From positions 27,141-91,140 of the forward strand of contig QAKV01000030.1 in NCBI GenBank assembly GCA_003343625.1: DNA of 64,000 bases, read 5' to 3'. Each line of letters opens with the position of its first letter. Position 1 is the stretch's first letter. This stretch comes from Clostridiales bacterium. Its GTDB lineage: Bacteria > Bacillota > Clostridia > Lachnospirales > Lachnospiraceae. A program made the translations under genes and the position numbers. The notes beneath the pieces are model-generated. The model saw nothing but the letters and a program-made list of their open reading frames with translations, searched no databases and had not been told where the DNA came from. Shown here one piece after another: positions 1 through 8,544 of this stretch.

Positions 1-729
1 TTCGCATTCGGACAGAAGCTCCAGAATCACGTCCTGAGGTTCATCGTACAGATGATGTACGTTGTAGGCGTTGTCCCAGAAAATGCGGAAATCCTTTGCG
101 GCGGGTTTGAGCCGCGCGAAACGAAGGACCGTTTCATCGGAATAGGTATAGCCCTGGGGATTGGAATACTTGGGCACGCACCAGATTCCTTTGATGGACT
201 CATCCTCGCTCACCAGCTTTTCCACCAGATCCATATCCGGCCCTTCCGGCGTCATGGGGACGTTGATCATCTCGATGCCGAAATATTCCGTGATGGCGAA
301 ATGCCTGTCATAACCGGGCACCGGGCAGAGAAATTTTACCCTGTCCAGCCTGCACCAGGGCGTCATTCCCATCACGCCGTGGGTATAGGCGTGGCTCACC
401 ACGTCGAACATGACGTTTAAGCTGGAGTTGCCGTAAATGATAATATGCTCTGCGGGCACTTCGATCAGTTCGCCCAGAAGCCTTTTCGCTTCCGGGATTC
501 CGTCGATCACTCCGTAATTGCGGCAGTCGATGCCGGCCTCACACTTCAAATCCGTAAAGCTGTCCAGAACATCCATCATTCCCATGGAAAGATCCAGCTG
601 CTCGGCGCTCGGCTTTCCTCTGGACATGTCGAGTTTGAGCCCTTTGCCCTGAAACTCCTGATACTTCGCCTCGAGTTCCTCCTTCAACTGCAGCAATTCT
701 TCCCTGCTTCTGTCACGATAAGCCGTCAT
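1..729 (-). CDS. Class I/II PLP-dependent aminotransferase, MocR-like Asp_aminotransf family (3' part off the window)
   Basis: The reading frame is open from an ATG at 729 to the left edge, so about 243 N-terminal residues are seen and the gene is cut by the window. The start is preceded by an AGGAGAGGAG ribosome site. The protein opens with a helical segment and LDMSRGKPSAEQLDLS, followed by NYGVIDGIPEAKRLL and IIYGNSSLNVMFDVV. This is typical of the Asp_aminotransf/MocR-type branch of fold-type I aminotransferases. The cofactor lysine would lie beyond the edge. The amino donor and acceptor cannot be told from this part; homologues are usually named aspartate or alanine aminotransferases. 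It follows a tRNA gene on the same strand and may be transcribed with it. Confidence 0.85.
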   Translation of the reverse strand, partial: MTAYRDRSREELLQLKEELEAKYQEFQGKGLKLDMSRGKPSAEQLDLSMGMMDVLDSFTDLKCEAGIDCRNYGVIDGIPEAKRLLGELIEVPAEHIIIYGNSSLNVMFDVVSHAYTHGVMGMTPWCRLDRVKFLCPVPGYDRHFAITEYFGIEMINVPMTPEGPDMDLVEKLVSEDESIKGIWCVPKYSNPQGYTYSDETVLRFARLKPAAKDFRIFWDNAYNVHHLYDEPQDVILELLSECE

Positions 730-834
730 AATGATCTCCTCTCCTGATTTTCTCCTCTCGTGCCAAAGGCCCAACTCCTCACGCACTCCCCGCACTCTGT
801 TGCGTTGCCATACGAAAGCGTCCGGATATACAGA

Positions 835-861
835 AAGCGACAGATGAATCATCAGTCGCTT
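835..861 (-). terminator. Hairpin downstream of tRNA-Thr
   Basis: AAGCGAC and GTCGCTT pair around an inner GATG/CATC stem, with one mismatch between the two stems. On the minus strand this lies about 15 bases after the tRNA and is followed by TTCTGTAT, a weak U tract. It may end or process the tRNA transcript. Some readthrough into the aminotransferase is possible. Confidence 0.5.
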
Positions 862-875
862 CCCCAATACGTGAG

Positions 876-948
876 AGCCAAGAAAGGGACTCGAACCCTC
901 GACCTACTGATTACGAATCAGTTGCGCTACCGACTGCGCTATCTTGGC
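876..948 (-). tRNA. tRNA-Thr (anticodon CGU)
   Basis: A 73-base cloverleaf can be folded by eye. The acceptor stem pairs GCCAAGA with TCTTGGC and the discriminator base is U. The D arm carries AGCGCAGTCGGTAGCGC. The anticodon stem is ACTGA/TCAGT with loop TTCGTAA, giving anticodon CGT for codon ACG. The T arm contains GGTTCGAGTCC. The 3' CCA is not encoded. A consensus promoter lies just upstream. Confidence 0.95.
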
Positions 949-966
949 TTGACCTCAACAATGGAT

Positions 967-995
967 ATTATAGCGGCTAAGCTCCCGTTTGGCAA
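967..995 (-). promoter_or_regulatory. sigmaA-type promoter of tRNA-Thr
   Basis: On the minus strand TTGCCA and TATAAT are 17 bases apart. The -10 box ends about 18 bases before the tRNA 5' end, which fits a stable-RNA promoter. Confidence 0.8.
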
Positions 996-1022
996 GCAGT
1001 TTTTTCAAAAAGTCCAAAAATT

Positions 1023-1937
1023 TTAAGCCTGTTCCCGGGGATTGCCGCAATCTATGTGCACATCCAGCTGGTTATAAGGGATTTCGATTCCCGCCTCGTC
1101 GAAGGCGTACTTGATATTTTCCAGCATTTCCCACCTGGTCTTCCAGTAATCCTCCTTCTTCGTCCAAAAGCGGATGCCCAGAACCACGCTGCTGTCCCCC
1201 AGGCTGTCCACGTAGACGGAGATTTCCTGCTCCTGCACCACCAACGGATGGGCCTCCAACAGCTTTCTGACCGTTTCTTTCGCCTGCCGGATATCCGCGC
1301 GATAAGAAATGCCCACCAGCAGATCCACCCTGCGCTCCGGTTCGTCCGTCACGTTGGTCAGGCTGCTGTTGGCCAGCGTGCCGTTGGGAATCAGGATCAC
1401 TTTGTTGTCCGCAGTGGCCAGCTTCGTATAAAAGATGGAGATCTGCTGCACTACGCCCTCGTTCTTATTGGTATCCTCTATGATATAATCCCCCACCTTA
1501 AAAGGTTTGAGGGTCAGGATCAGGATCCCGCCGATACAGTTGGTCAGGCTGCCCTGGACGGCCAGGCCCACCGTCACGCCCACGGAGCCGACCACGGTCG
1601 CGAAGCTGGCCGCGTCCAGGCCGAACAGCTGCAGTATCGTAAAAACCAGCACAATATAGAGCAGCGCTTTCATTGCCGAGTCCAAAAACTGCACTGCCTC
1701 CGTGGAGGCGCTGGACTTTTCCAGCGCCCTCCGGATGATTCTTCGGACGAAGGCGATCAGCCTGCTGCCGATGAGGAATACCGCGATGGCCAAAACCACC
1801 CGGATGCCGAATGACAACAGCCGATCCGGGAGCTGAGCCAGATACCTCTCCATCAGGCTCAGCTGTTTTTCCACATCCTCAGTTGTCATCGTCTCGACGT
1901 TTCCCAATGCGACCAGGCCATACGCCATTTTCCTCAT
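1023..1937 (-). CDS. mscS: MscS-family small-conductance mechanosensitive channel
   Basis: The 304-residue protein forms a membrane channel that releases solutes on hypo-osmotic shock. Three hydrophobic helices are visible at about 43-64, 86-106 and 110-140. The last is the Gly/Ala-rich pore helix with GSVGVTVGLAVQGSLTN. The beta domain follows (VGDYIIEDTNKNEGVV and PNGTLANSSLTN), then the alpha/beta C-terminal domain. Length is normal for a minimal MscS. The ATG at 1937 overlaps the glgB stop as ATGA, which implies translational coupling; ATG codons further in are alternative starts. It is the last gene of the DUF1015-glgB run. Confidence 0.93.
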   Translation of the reverse strand: MRKMAYGLVALGNVETMTTEDVEKQLSLMERYLAQLPDRLLSFGIRVVLAIAVFLIGSRLIAFVRRIIRRALEKSSASTEAVQFLDSAMKALLYIVLVFTILQLFGLDAASFATVVGSVGVTVGLAVQGSLTNCIGGILILTLKPFKVGDYIIEDTNKNEGVVQQISIFYTKLATADNKVILIPNGTLANSSLTNVTDEPERRVDLLVGISYRADIRQAKETVRKLLEAHPLVVQEQEISVYVDSLGDSSVVLGIRFWTKKEDYWKTRWEMLENIKYAFDEAGIEIPYNQLDVHIDCGNPREQA

Positions 1938-4417
1938 GCTTTCTTCTTTCCTTTCTTCGCTCCGCCGGCCTTTTTCGCCGCAGACTTCTCAGCGGATCCG
2001 GCGAGCTGCTTCTTCGCGGTCACTTTCACCGGCCGTTCTTTCTCTTTTCCGGCCAGAATGGCTTCATCCGCCTTTTCCACCTGCTCCCTGAGCTCTTCTT
2101 TCAGCGTTCTTTTCCCCGCGGTCCGGTTTTTCCCTTTCTTCCTCGCCGCAGCCGCCTCTGCCCGTTTGCGCCTGCGCTCTTCTTCCGCCTTCTGCATCGC
2201 CTGCTTTTCTTCTTCCGTATAGGGAGCATATGCGAAGATACTGAAGGAGAGCGGCGCCTGACGAATCCGGATGGAGTATTCCCTGCCATCCCATTCCTTT
2301 TTGGAGGCTTCCTTCACCGTCGCGTTGACGCGGCCGCCCCCTCCGAACTGTTTGTCATCGGAATTCAGGATTTCCGTATATTTCCCGGGATAGGGAACGC
2401 CTACCGCGTAGTTTTTCCGGTCTACATTGGCAAAATTCACGCAGATGAGGAGGGTTTCTTCTTCCCGGTCGCTCTTGCGCAGCCAGGAGAGGTTACAATC
2501 GTTGGAATTGATGCAGTTGATCCATTCAAAGCCTTCCCAACTGGTATCTTTTTCATGCAGGGCCGGACAACTGCGGTACAGCTCGTTGAGCTTTTTGACG
2601 AAACGGGCCACGCCTCTGTGCCTGGGCACATCCAGAAGTTCCCATTCCACGCTGCGGTTTTCGTTCCACTCATCGTATTCGGCCAGATCCTGCCCCATGA
2701 ACAGCAGCTTCTTTCCGGGATGTGCCATCATATAGCCGTAGCTGGCGCGCAGATTCGCGAACTTGTCCGCATCCTCTCCGGGCATCTTCCCCAGCATCGA
2801 TCCCTTGCCGTGCACCACTTCGTCATGGGACAAAACCAGCATGAAATGCTCGCTGTACGCGTAAACCATGGAAAAGGTCAGCTCATTGTGGTGGTAGGAA
2901 CGGAAATAGGGATCATAGCGGATATAATTGAGGAAATCGTTCATCCACCCCATGTTCCACTTCATGGAAAAACCGAGTCCGTCATCGTCCAGATCCCCGG
3001 TGATCTTGGGCCAGGCGGTGGACTCCTCCGCGATGGACAACGCCCCTCTTCCCCTCTTTTGGATCATGCTGTTGACGTGCTTCAAAAATTCCACGGCCTC
3101 CAGGTTCTCGTTGCCGCCATAGATATTGGCTACCCACTCTCCATCGTTCTTTCCGTAGTCGAGATACAGCATAGAAGCCACCGCATCCATGCGGATGCCA
3201 TCCGCATGATACTGTTCGATCCAGTACAGGGCGTTGGCGATCAGATAGTTACGCACTTCCGGCCTTCCGTAATTGTAGATGAGAGTGCCCCAGTGGGGGT
3301 GGAACCCCTGTCTGGGATCCTTATGCTCGTACAGGCATGTCCCGTCGAACGCGGACAGTCCCCAGGTATCCCGCGGGAAATGGGCCGGAACCCAGTCCAG
3401 AATCACGCCGATGCCCGCTTTGTGCAGCTCGTTTACGAAGTACATGAAGTCCTTCGCGGTCCCGTATCTGGCCGTAGGCGCATAGTAGCCGATGACCTGA
3501 TAGCCCCAGGAACCGTCGAAAGGATGCTCCATTACCGGCATTAGCTCCACATGCGTATATCCCATTTCCTTCACATAGGAAATCACTTTCGGCGCCAGTT
3601 CGCGATAATTGTAGTACAGCCTCCCATCCTCCGGCTTGGCGAAAGAACCCAGATACATTTCATAGACGCTGACCGGTTCCCTGTGGAAGTCCTTCTTCTC
3701 CCGGGCCGCGATCCAGCCTTCATCCTCCCAGGGAAACCCGTCGATATCGCGGATCACGGATGCGGTATCCGGCCGGAGCTGCTGGCCGAAGGCGTAGGGA
3801 TCCGCCTTCAGATAAGTGAGCCCGCCCTTGGCCTTGAGCTCGAACTTATAGTTTTCCCCTTCTTTCACGCCGGGAATGAAGATTTCAAAGATGCCGGAAT
3901 CCCACAGTCGGCGCATCTGGTGCAGCCGTCCGTCCCAGCGGTTAAAATCCCCGACCACGCTGACCCTCACAGCGTTGGGCGCCCAAACCGCAAAATGCAC
4001 TCCTTTCACGCCGTCCAGCGTCATCATATGAGCGCCAAGAATCCGATAGGCCTCATAATGAATCCCCGCATTGAACTTCGCGGTGTCCTCCTTCGTGATC
4101 ACCGGTTCGAAGCGATAGGGATCTTCGATCTCCTCCTCATCCCCGTCCTTATAGGTAATCCGATATGTGTAGCTTCCGATCTCCTTTTCCGGGATCAGGA
4201 CTGCGAAATAACCGTTTTCGTCCTCCATCTCCATCTCATAATCCTTGCCCTTTTTCCGATGGAGCACTATGGAGACCGCGTCCGGATGAAAAGTCTGCAC
4301 TACCGTGGCGTTGCCCGCCTCATGGGGGCCCAGCAGCCGGTGCGGATCGTCCTCCTCCGAATAGATAATGGCCTCGATCTCCGGCCAGTTCATCATTTTA
4401 TACAGCTTTTCATTCAT
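1934..4417 (-). CDS. glgB: 1,4-alpha-glucan branching enzyme with a Lys/Ala-rich C-terminal tail
   Basis: This GH13 enzyme makes alpha-1,6 branches in glycogen. It has two N-terminal beta-sandwich (CBM48-like) parts, with HRLLGPHEAG near residue 28 and FAVWAPNAVRVSVVGDFNRW near 145. The catalytic barrel carries DGIRMDAVASM (nucleophile Asp), SIAEESTAWP (acid/base Glu) and SHDEVVHGKGSM. The usual C-terminal beta domain ends near residue 733. About 94 extra residues follow, first Glu/Arg-rich, then Lys/Ala-rich and ending GGAKKGKKKA, which is not part of the normal enzyme. An ATG at 4423 exists, but GGAGGG is correctly spaced (7 bases) only for the ATG at 4417. glgC and glgD lie 35 kb away. Confidence 0.96.
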   Translation of the reverse strand: MNEKLYKMMNWPEIEAIIYSEEDDPHRLLGPHEAGNATVVQTFHPDAVSIVLHRKKGKDYEMEMEDENGYFAVLIPEKEIGSYTYRITYKDGDEEEIEDPYRFEPVITKEDTAKFNAGIHYEAYRILGAHMMTLDGVKGVHFAVWAPNAVRVSVVGDFNRWDGRLHQMRRLWDSGIFEIFIPGVKEGENYKFELKAKGGLTYLKADPYAFGQQLRPDTASVIRDIDGFPWEDEGWIAAREKKDFHREPVSVYEMYLGSFAKPEDGRLYYNYRELAPKVISYVKEMGYTHVELMPVMEHPFDGSWGYQVIGYYAPTARYGTAKDFMYFVNELHKAGIGVILDWVPAHFPRDTWGLSAFDGTCLYEHKDPRQGFHPHWGTLIYNYGRPEVRNYLIANALYWIEQYHADGIRMDAVASMLYLDYGKNDGEWVANIYGGNENLEAVEFLKHVNSMIQKRGRGALSIAEESTAWPKITGDLDDDGLGFSMKWNMGWMNDFLNYIRYDPYFRSYHHNELTFSMVYAYSEHFMLVLSHDEVVHGKGSMLGKMPGEDADKFANLRASYGYMMAHPGKKLLFMGQDLAEYDEWNENRSVEWELLDVPRHRGVARFVKKLNELYRSCPALHEKDTSWEGFEWINCINSNDCNLSWLRKSDREEETLLICVNFANVDRKNYAVGVPYPGKYTEILNSDDKQFGGGGRVNATVKEASKKEWDGREYSIRIRQAPLSFSIFAYAPYTEEEKQAMQKAEEERRRKRAEAAAARKKGKNRTAGKRTLKEELREQVEKADEAILAGKEKERPVKVTAKKQLAGSAEKSAAKKAGGAKKGKKKA

Positions 4418-4432
4418 AACCATACCCTCCTG

Positions 4433-5662
4433 TTATTCTTCTTTCAGGCTGTAAATCAAAAGCCCGCTGCGCAGCTTCGGCTCAAACCAGGTAGACTTGG
4501 GCGGCATCAGCCTCCCCGCATCCGCCACCGCAAACAGCTCATCCATAGAAGTGGGATACATCAGGAAGGCAGCTCCCCCCTCCCGGTTCACTTTTGACTC
4601 CAGCTCCGCGGCTCCGCGAAGCCCTCCCACAAAAGAGATCCTCCCGTCCGTCCTGGGATCCCGGATGCCGAAGATCGGCCCCAGCACATATTTCTGCAGG
4701 AGCGCAGTATCCAGCCCTTCCACCGGATCCCGGCTGTTCAGCTCCTCCCGGATGGTGAGCAAATACCAGCCATCCCTTAAATACATGCCGAATTCGCCCT
4801 TCTTTTTGGGACGGGCCTCTTCTTCCCCGGTAAAATCGATTTCAAAACAGGGCGCGATGCGCGAAAGCAGCTGCCGATCGGTCATCCCCTTTAAATCCTT
4901 CACCACCCGATTATAATCCAGGATGCTCAGCTCATCGGCTCCGAACATCACGGCAAGAATGAAATTCCACGGCTCTTCTCCCGTAAAATCCGGCCGCTGC
5001 CGGCGCATGGACAGGGCGTAGGAGACAGCCGCCGCGCAGCGATGATGTCCGTCCGCGATATAAAGGCTCTTCACCTTTTCAAACGCTTCGAAAATCCCTT
5101 CGATCCGCTCCGGATCCCGTATGCGCCAGATTCGATGCCTCACGCCGTCCTCCGCTGTGAAATCGTACAGCGGCCGCTGCCGCTTCTCCTCTTCTTCCAG
5201 GGCGCGGATCCCTTCCTGCGCCCGATAGGCCAGAAAGATCGGGCCCGTCTGGGCCATACACCCTTTTACATGGCGAACCCGATCCGCTTCTTTTTCCGTT
5301 CTCGTATTCTCATGACGGCGGATCGTTCCCGACAGGTAGTCGTCCACCCGCACCAGGCCAGCGATCCCGGTCTGGCTCCGCCGCTTCGCCGTCAGCTCAT
5401 AAACGTAATAGCAGGGAGTTTCCTCCTGCGTGAAATATCCCTCTTCCCGCCGTTTCCACAACAGTTCTCCCGCCTTTTCATACCGGTCTTCCCCGCTTTT
5501 GGCAATGGTCTCCGGCCGATCGATGGCCAGAAACGTCAGCGGTCTTTTCTCCACTTCCCGCTTCGCTTCCTCCCCGTCGAACACATCATAAGGCAAAGCA
5601 GCGATTTGCTCCGCATATTCTTCGGCCGGCCGAACGGCTTCAAACGGCCTCACTTCCGCCAT
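4433..5662 (-). CDS. DUF1015 (COG4198) family protein
   Basis: This 409-residue protein has the family hallmarks: the N-terminal RPFEAVRPA and LPYDVFDGEEA, a central RRHENTRTEKEADRVRH, and YIADGHHRCAAAVSYAL near residue 200. It is soluble, with no signal peptide. Family knowledge: DUF1015 proteins are widespread in Clostridia, often sit near serA/serC, and share a ParB/sulfiredoxin-like fold with archaeal free-serine kinases. Here serA-serC lies about 500 bases upstream on the same strand, separated by a small gene. The stop is 16 bases from the glgB start, so the gene is probably co-transcribed with glgB and mscS. A role in serine metabolism is inference from this neighbourhood. Confidence 0.85.
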   Translation of the reverse strand: MAEVRPFEAVRPAEEYAEQIAALPYDVFDGEEAKREVEKRPLTFLAIDRPETIAKSGEDRYEKAGELLWKRREEGYFTQEETPCYYVYELTAKRRSQTGIAGLVRVDDYLSGTIRRHENTRTEKEADRVRHVKGCMAQTGPIFLAYRAQEGIRALEEEEKRQRPLYDFTAEDGVRHRIWRIRDPERIEGIFEAFEKVKSLYIADGHHRCAAAVSYALSMRRQRPDFTGEEPWNFILAVMFGADELSILDYNRVVKDLKGMTDRQLLSRIAPCFEIDFTGEEEARPKKKGEFGMYLRDGWYLLTIREELNSRDPVEGLDTALLQKYVLGPIFGIRDPRTDGRISFVGGLRGAAELESKVNREGGAAFLMYPTSMDELFAVADAGRLMPPKSTWFEPKLRSGLLIYSLKEE

Positions 5663-5699
5663 AGTCCCTTCCCCCCTTTGGCTCTGATATCATAAAAAG

Positions 5700-5705
5700 A
5701 TTATA
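5700..5705 (-). promoter_or_regulatory. Extended -10 promoter for the DUF1015-glgB-mscS operon
   Basis: On the minus strand TGATATAAT is a perfect TATAAT with the extended TGn element, about 37 bases before the DUF1015 start. The -35 at the right distance (GTGAAA) is poor. Confidence 0.6.
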
Positions 5706-5841
5706 TCACATCCCGGGCCCGATTTCACTACATAGCGTCGGAGGGATCCGGGATTTTTTGCAATGAGCGATCGCTCTTTTCAAAATGCGGATTCGGTGAT
5801 AAAATGACCGGAGAAATGACCGGAGAAAGGATGGAATTCAA

Positions 5842-6090
5842 ATGGCGTTGACGCAGGAAGACAGGATGTTTTTAGACCGGATCGTCCGGTATGCCCGGGA
5901 GGCGATGCCGGATCTGGATCCGCAGAAAACCCGGGGTTCCGTTCAGCTGGAAAAAATGATGCCCGTTTTCGAGGCGATCGCGGCGGAGGAGAGCGCCGCC
6001 GTGGAAGATGTGTTCATCCGCTATATGGATCTGGCCAGCGAAGCCTTTGCAGCCAGCGAGGAAAAGCTCAGGGAGCTGCTGGACGAATAA
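5842..6090 (+). CDS. Small acidic helical protein of unknown function
   Basis: An 82-residue ORF starts at ATG with AAAGG upstream. A possible weak promoter (TTTCAA, 16 bases, TAAAAT at 5800-5805) precedes it, and a 12-base tandem repeat ATGACCGGAGAA lies between promoter and start. The protein is predicted all-helical and acidic, with VRYAREAMPDLDPQ and EKLRELLDE, and has no membrane segment or Cys motif. It is transcribed against serA, and a strong hairpin ends it. I do not recognise the family. Its convincing start and terminator suggest a real gene rather than chance. Confidence 0.55.
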   Translation: MALTQEDRMFLDRIVRYAREAMPDLDPQKTRGSVQLEKMMPVFEAIAAEESAAVEDVFIRYMDLASEAFAASEEKLRELLDE

Positions 6091-6093
6091 TCG

Positions 6094-6139
6094 GGGGATC
6101 GCCGCGCGATGCTGTGCACCCGTCCGCGCGGCGATCCCC
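6094..6139. terminator. Bidirectional terminator hairpin between the small gene and serA
   Basis: A perfect 15-base-pair GC-rich stem (GGGGATCGCCGCGCG with its complement) has a 16-base loop. It lies between two convergent genes, 4 bases after the stop of the rightward gene and about 20 bases past the serA stop. Confidence 0.75.
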
Positions 6140-6160
6140 TCCGGTTTCTCCCTGTATTTT

Positions 6161-7324
6161 CTATTTCACCACTCTGACCCGGAATACCCCGTCAATGGTT
6201 CTCAGCTGGTTGAGAATGCTCTCGTTCGGCGTATTTTCCAGATCCATCATCGTATAGGCTACATCTCCTTTGGACTTGTTGGTCATATTCACGATGTTCA
6301 GGTTATTCCAGCCCATGACCGAGGTGAATTTTGCGATCATATTGGCGATGTTCTTATGGAAGATCACCACCCGGCTGGCGGTGTTGCAGATTCCCATGTC
6401 GCAGTCCGGGAAGTTGACGCTGTGGGAAATATTCCCGTTTTCCAGATATTCCTTCAGCTCCTTGACCGCCATCACCGCACAGTTTTCCTCGGACTCCTCT
6501 GTGGACGCGCCCAGGTGCGGAATGACGATACAGCCTTCTTTCCCCGCCGTAACGGGATTGGGGAAATCTGAAACATATCTTCTGATCTTGCCGGATTCGA
6601 TCCCGTCCAGCACCGCCTGCTCATCCACCAGCAAATCCCTGGCGAAATTTAAAAGAATCACCCCATCCTTCATCCGGGAGATGGCTTCGGCGCCGATCAT
6701 CCCCCTCGTGGCGTCCATCAGCGGCACGTGAATGGTGATGAAATCGCAGTGCTCATAGATTTCGTTCGCATCGAGCACGTGTTTCACATCCCGGCTCAGG
6801 TTCCAGGCCGCATCCACGGACACATAGGGATCGTATCCCCAGACTTCCATGCCCAGATGCTTCGCCACATTGGCCACCTTCACGCCGATGGCTCCCAGGC
6901 CGATGATCCCCAGGCGCTTTCCCATCACTTCTGTGCCGCCGAATTTCTTCTTTTCCTTTTCCGCAGTTTTGGAAATCTCCGGATCGCCCGCGTTTTCCTG
7001 CACCCAGTTGATCCCCTCCACCACGTCGCGGCTGGCGAGCAGCATGCCCGCAATCACCAGTTCCTTGACGCCGTTGGCGTTTGCCCCCGGGGTGTTGAAT
7101 ACCACGATCCCCTTCTGGGCGCATTTATCCAACGGGATATTGTTGACGCCTGCTCCGGCCCTGGCGATCGCAAGCAGATTTTCCGGCAGATCCAATACGT
7201 GCATGGACGCGCTCCTGACCAGGACTCCGTCCGCCTCGGCCAGTTCCTCCGTCCTCTCATAGTCTTTGGTAAAATGATCCAGTCCCGTCTTTGAGATGGG
7301 ATTCAAGCATAAATATCGAAACAT
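6161..7324 (-). CDS. serA: D-3-phosphoglycerate dehydrogenase, short form with ACT domain
   Basis: This enzyme makes 3-phosphohydroxypyruvate, the first step of serine synthesis. The 387-residue protein has RAGAGVNNIPLDKCAQKGI, a Rossmann motif GIIGLGAIGVKVANVAKHLG, the catalytic-loop NFARDLLVDE and the catalytic His in IPHLGASTEESEENC. A C-terminal ACT domain contains VMGWNNLNIVNM and the terminal VFRVRVVK. The motif around the usual catalytic Glu reads SDFPNPVTAG, as in other short clostridial forms as I remember them. An upstream GTG at 7333 is in frame, but GAGGGG is spaced 8 bases from the ATG at 7324, so I chose that start. It follows serC by 12 bases. Confidence 0.95.
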   Translation of the reverse strand: MFRYLCLNPISKTGLDHFTKDYERTEELAEADGVLVRSASMHVLDLPENLLAIARAGAGVNNIPLDKCAQKGIVVFNTPGANANGVKELVIAGMLLASRDVVEGINWVQENAGDPEISKTAEKEKKKFGGTEVMGKRLGIIGLGAIGVKVANVAKHLGMEVWGYDPYVSVDAAWNLSRDVKHVLDANEIYEHCDFITIHVPLMDATRGMIGAEAISRMKDGVILLNFARDLLVDEQAVLDGIESGKIRRYVSDFPNPVTAGKEGCIVIPHLGASTEESEENCAVMAVKELKEYLENGNISHSVNFPDCDMGICNTASRVVIFHKNIANMIAKFTSVMGWNNLNIVNMTNKSKGDVAYTMMDLENTPNESILNQLRTIDGVFRVRVVK

Positions 7325-7336
7325 CGTCCTCACCCC

Positions 7337-8419
7337 TCACAGATTGTTCTTCTCGAAAGTTTCCATGAATTCCACCAGCTTTTCCACGCCTTCCATGGGC
7401 ATAGCGTTGTAGATGCTGGCGCGCATTCCGCCCACGCTCCTGTGTCCCTTCAAATTTTCTAACCCGGCCCGCTTCGCTTCCGCCACGAACTTCGCGTCCA
7501 GATCCGCATTCCCGGTGATGAAGGGCACGTTCATCAGCGAGCGATCCTCCTTCCTGACCGTGCCTGAGAACAGCTCGCTTCCATCCAGGAAATCATACAG
7601 CAGTTTCGCTTTCTTTTCGTTATACTCCTTCATGGCCTCCAGGCCGCCTCTTTCCCGAACCCACCGGAATACTTTGCCGCAGATATAAATCCCGTAAGCG
7701 GGAGGCGTATTGTAAAGAGACTTCGCGTCGGAATGGGTCTTATATCGCAGCATGGTGGGAGTTCCCGGCCATACGTCTTCGGAAATCAGATCCTCTCGGA
7801 CGATGACGATGACCACTCCCGCAGGCCCGATATTCTTCTGTGCCCCTGCGAAGAGCAGGCCGTAACGGCTCACATCCACCGGCTCCGACAGGATGCAGGA
7901 GGAAACGTCCGAGACGAGGGGTTTTCCTTTGGTATTGGGAAGGGTTTTGAATTTAGTCCCGTAGATCGTGTTGTTTTCACAGATATAGACATAATCCGCA
8001 TCCTCGTCGATGGGGAGATCAGAACAGTCCGGAATATAGGAAAAGGTCCGATCTTCAGAAGATGCCACCGCCTTCGCGTTTCCATACAGGCCCGCTTCCT
8101 TCCAGGCCTTCTTCGCCCACTGCCCGGTGACGATGTAATCCGCCACCCGGTTTTTCATCAGATTCATGGGTACCATGGCGAACTGCTGGCTGGCTCCGCC
8201 CTGCAAAAAAAGCACCCGGTAATTGTCCGGTATGTTCATCAGGGCACGCAGATCGGCTTCCGCATCGTCGATAATGGTTTCGAACGTTTTGGAACGATGG
8301 CTCATCTCCATGACGGACATGCCGCAACCCCTGTAATCCAGCATTTCCTCCGCAGCCTCCTGTAACACTTCTTCCGGAAGCACTGCCGGCCCCGCCGAAA
8401 AATTATATACTCTGGACAT
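7337..8419 (-). CDS. serC: Phosphoserine aminotransferase
   Basis: This PLP enzyme converts 3-phosphohydroxypyruvate and glutamate to phosphoserine. The 360-residue protein starts MSRVYNFSAGPAVLPEEVL, a hallmark of SerC. It contains DYRGCGMSVMEMSHRS, LFLQGGASQQFAMVP and the cofactor-binding Lys in LLFAGAQKNIGPAGV. Length is standard. The ORF could be extended 5 codons, but GGGAGGAG sits correctly before the ATG at 8419. It is the first gene of a serC-serA operon with its own strong promoter. The third enzyme, a phosphoserine phosphatase, is not recognised nearby. Confidence 0.97.
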   Translation of the reverse strand: MSRVYNFSAGPAVLPEEVLQEAAEEMLDYRGCGMSVMEMSHRSKTFETIIDDAEADLRALMNIPDNYRVLFLQGGASQQFAMVPMNLMKNRVADYIVTGQWAKKAWKEAGLYGNAKAVASSEDRTFSYIPDCSDLPIDEDADYVYICENNTIYGTKFKTLPNTKGKPLVSDVSSCILSEPVDVSRYGLLFAGAQKNIGPAGVVIVIVREDLISEDVWPGTPTMLRYKTHSDAKSLYNTPPAYGIYICGKVFRWVRERGGLEAMKEYNEKKAKLLYDFLDGSELFSGTVRKEDRSLMNVPFITGNADLDAKFVAEAKRAGLENLKGHRSVGGMRASIYNAMPMEGVEKLVEFMETFEKNNL

Positions 8420-8447
8420 CTTCTCTCCTCCCAACTCGCGATTGTTT

Positions 8448-8489
8448 AAAATGCAGGTACTGCCTTTCGGACTATTGTACCTGCATTTT
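8448..8489. repeat. 13-bp perfect inverted repeat spanning the serC -10 region
   Basis: AAAATGCAGGTAC (8448-8460) and its exact complement (8477-8489) flank a 16-base loop. One arm overlaps the serC -10 box and spacer; the other lies in the 5' leader. In RNA reading through from ilvB it would form an A-stem-T hairpin able to terminate. As DNA it has the geometry of an operator. Confidence 0.8.
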
Positions 8490-8502
8490 CCACTTTAGTC
8501 AA
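8474..8502 (-). promoter_or_regulatory. sigmaA promoter of serC-serA
   Basis: On the minus strand TTGACT and TACAAT are exactly 17 bases apart. The -10 ends about 54 bases before the serC start. The -10 and spacer are inside one arm of the inverted repeat at 8448-8489. Confidence 0.85.
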
Positions 8503-8544
8503 CTGCTTCGTTAAAATATCGATTTCAGAACCGAACCGTTTCTT

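Noticed and set aside
1811-3544. 577-codon rightward ORF opposite glgB
   Set aside because: It is antisense to a clear GlgB, has no family motifs and no ribosome site; long antisense frames are expected in this GC-rich sequence.
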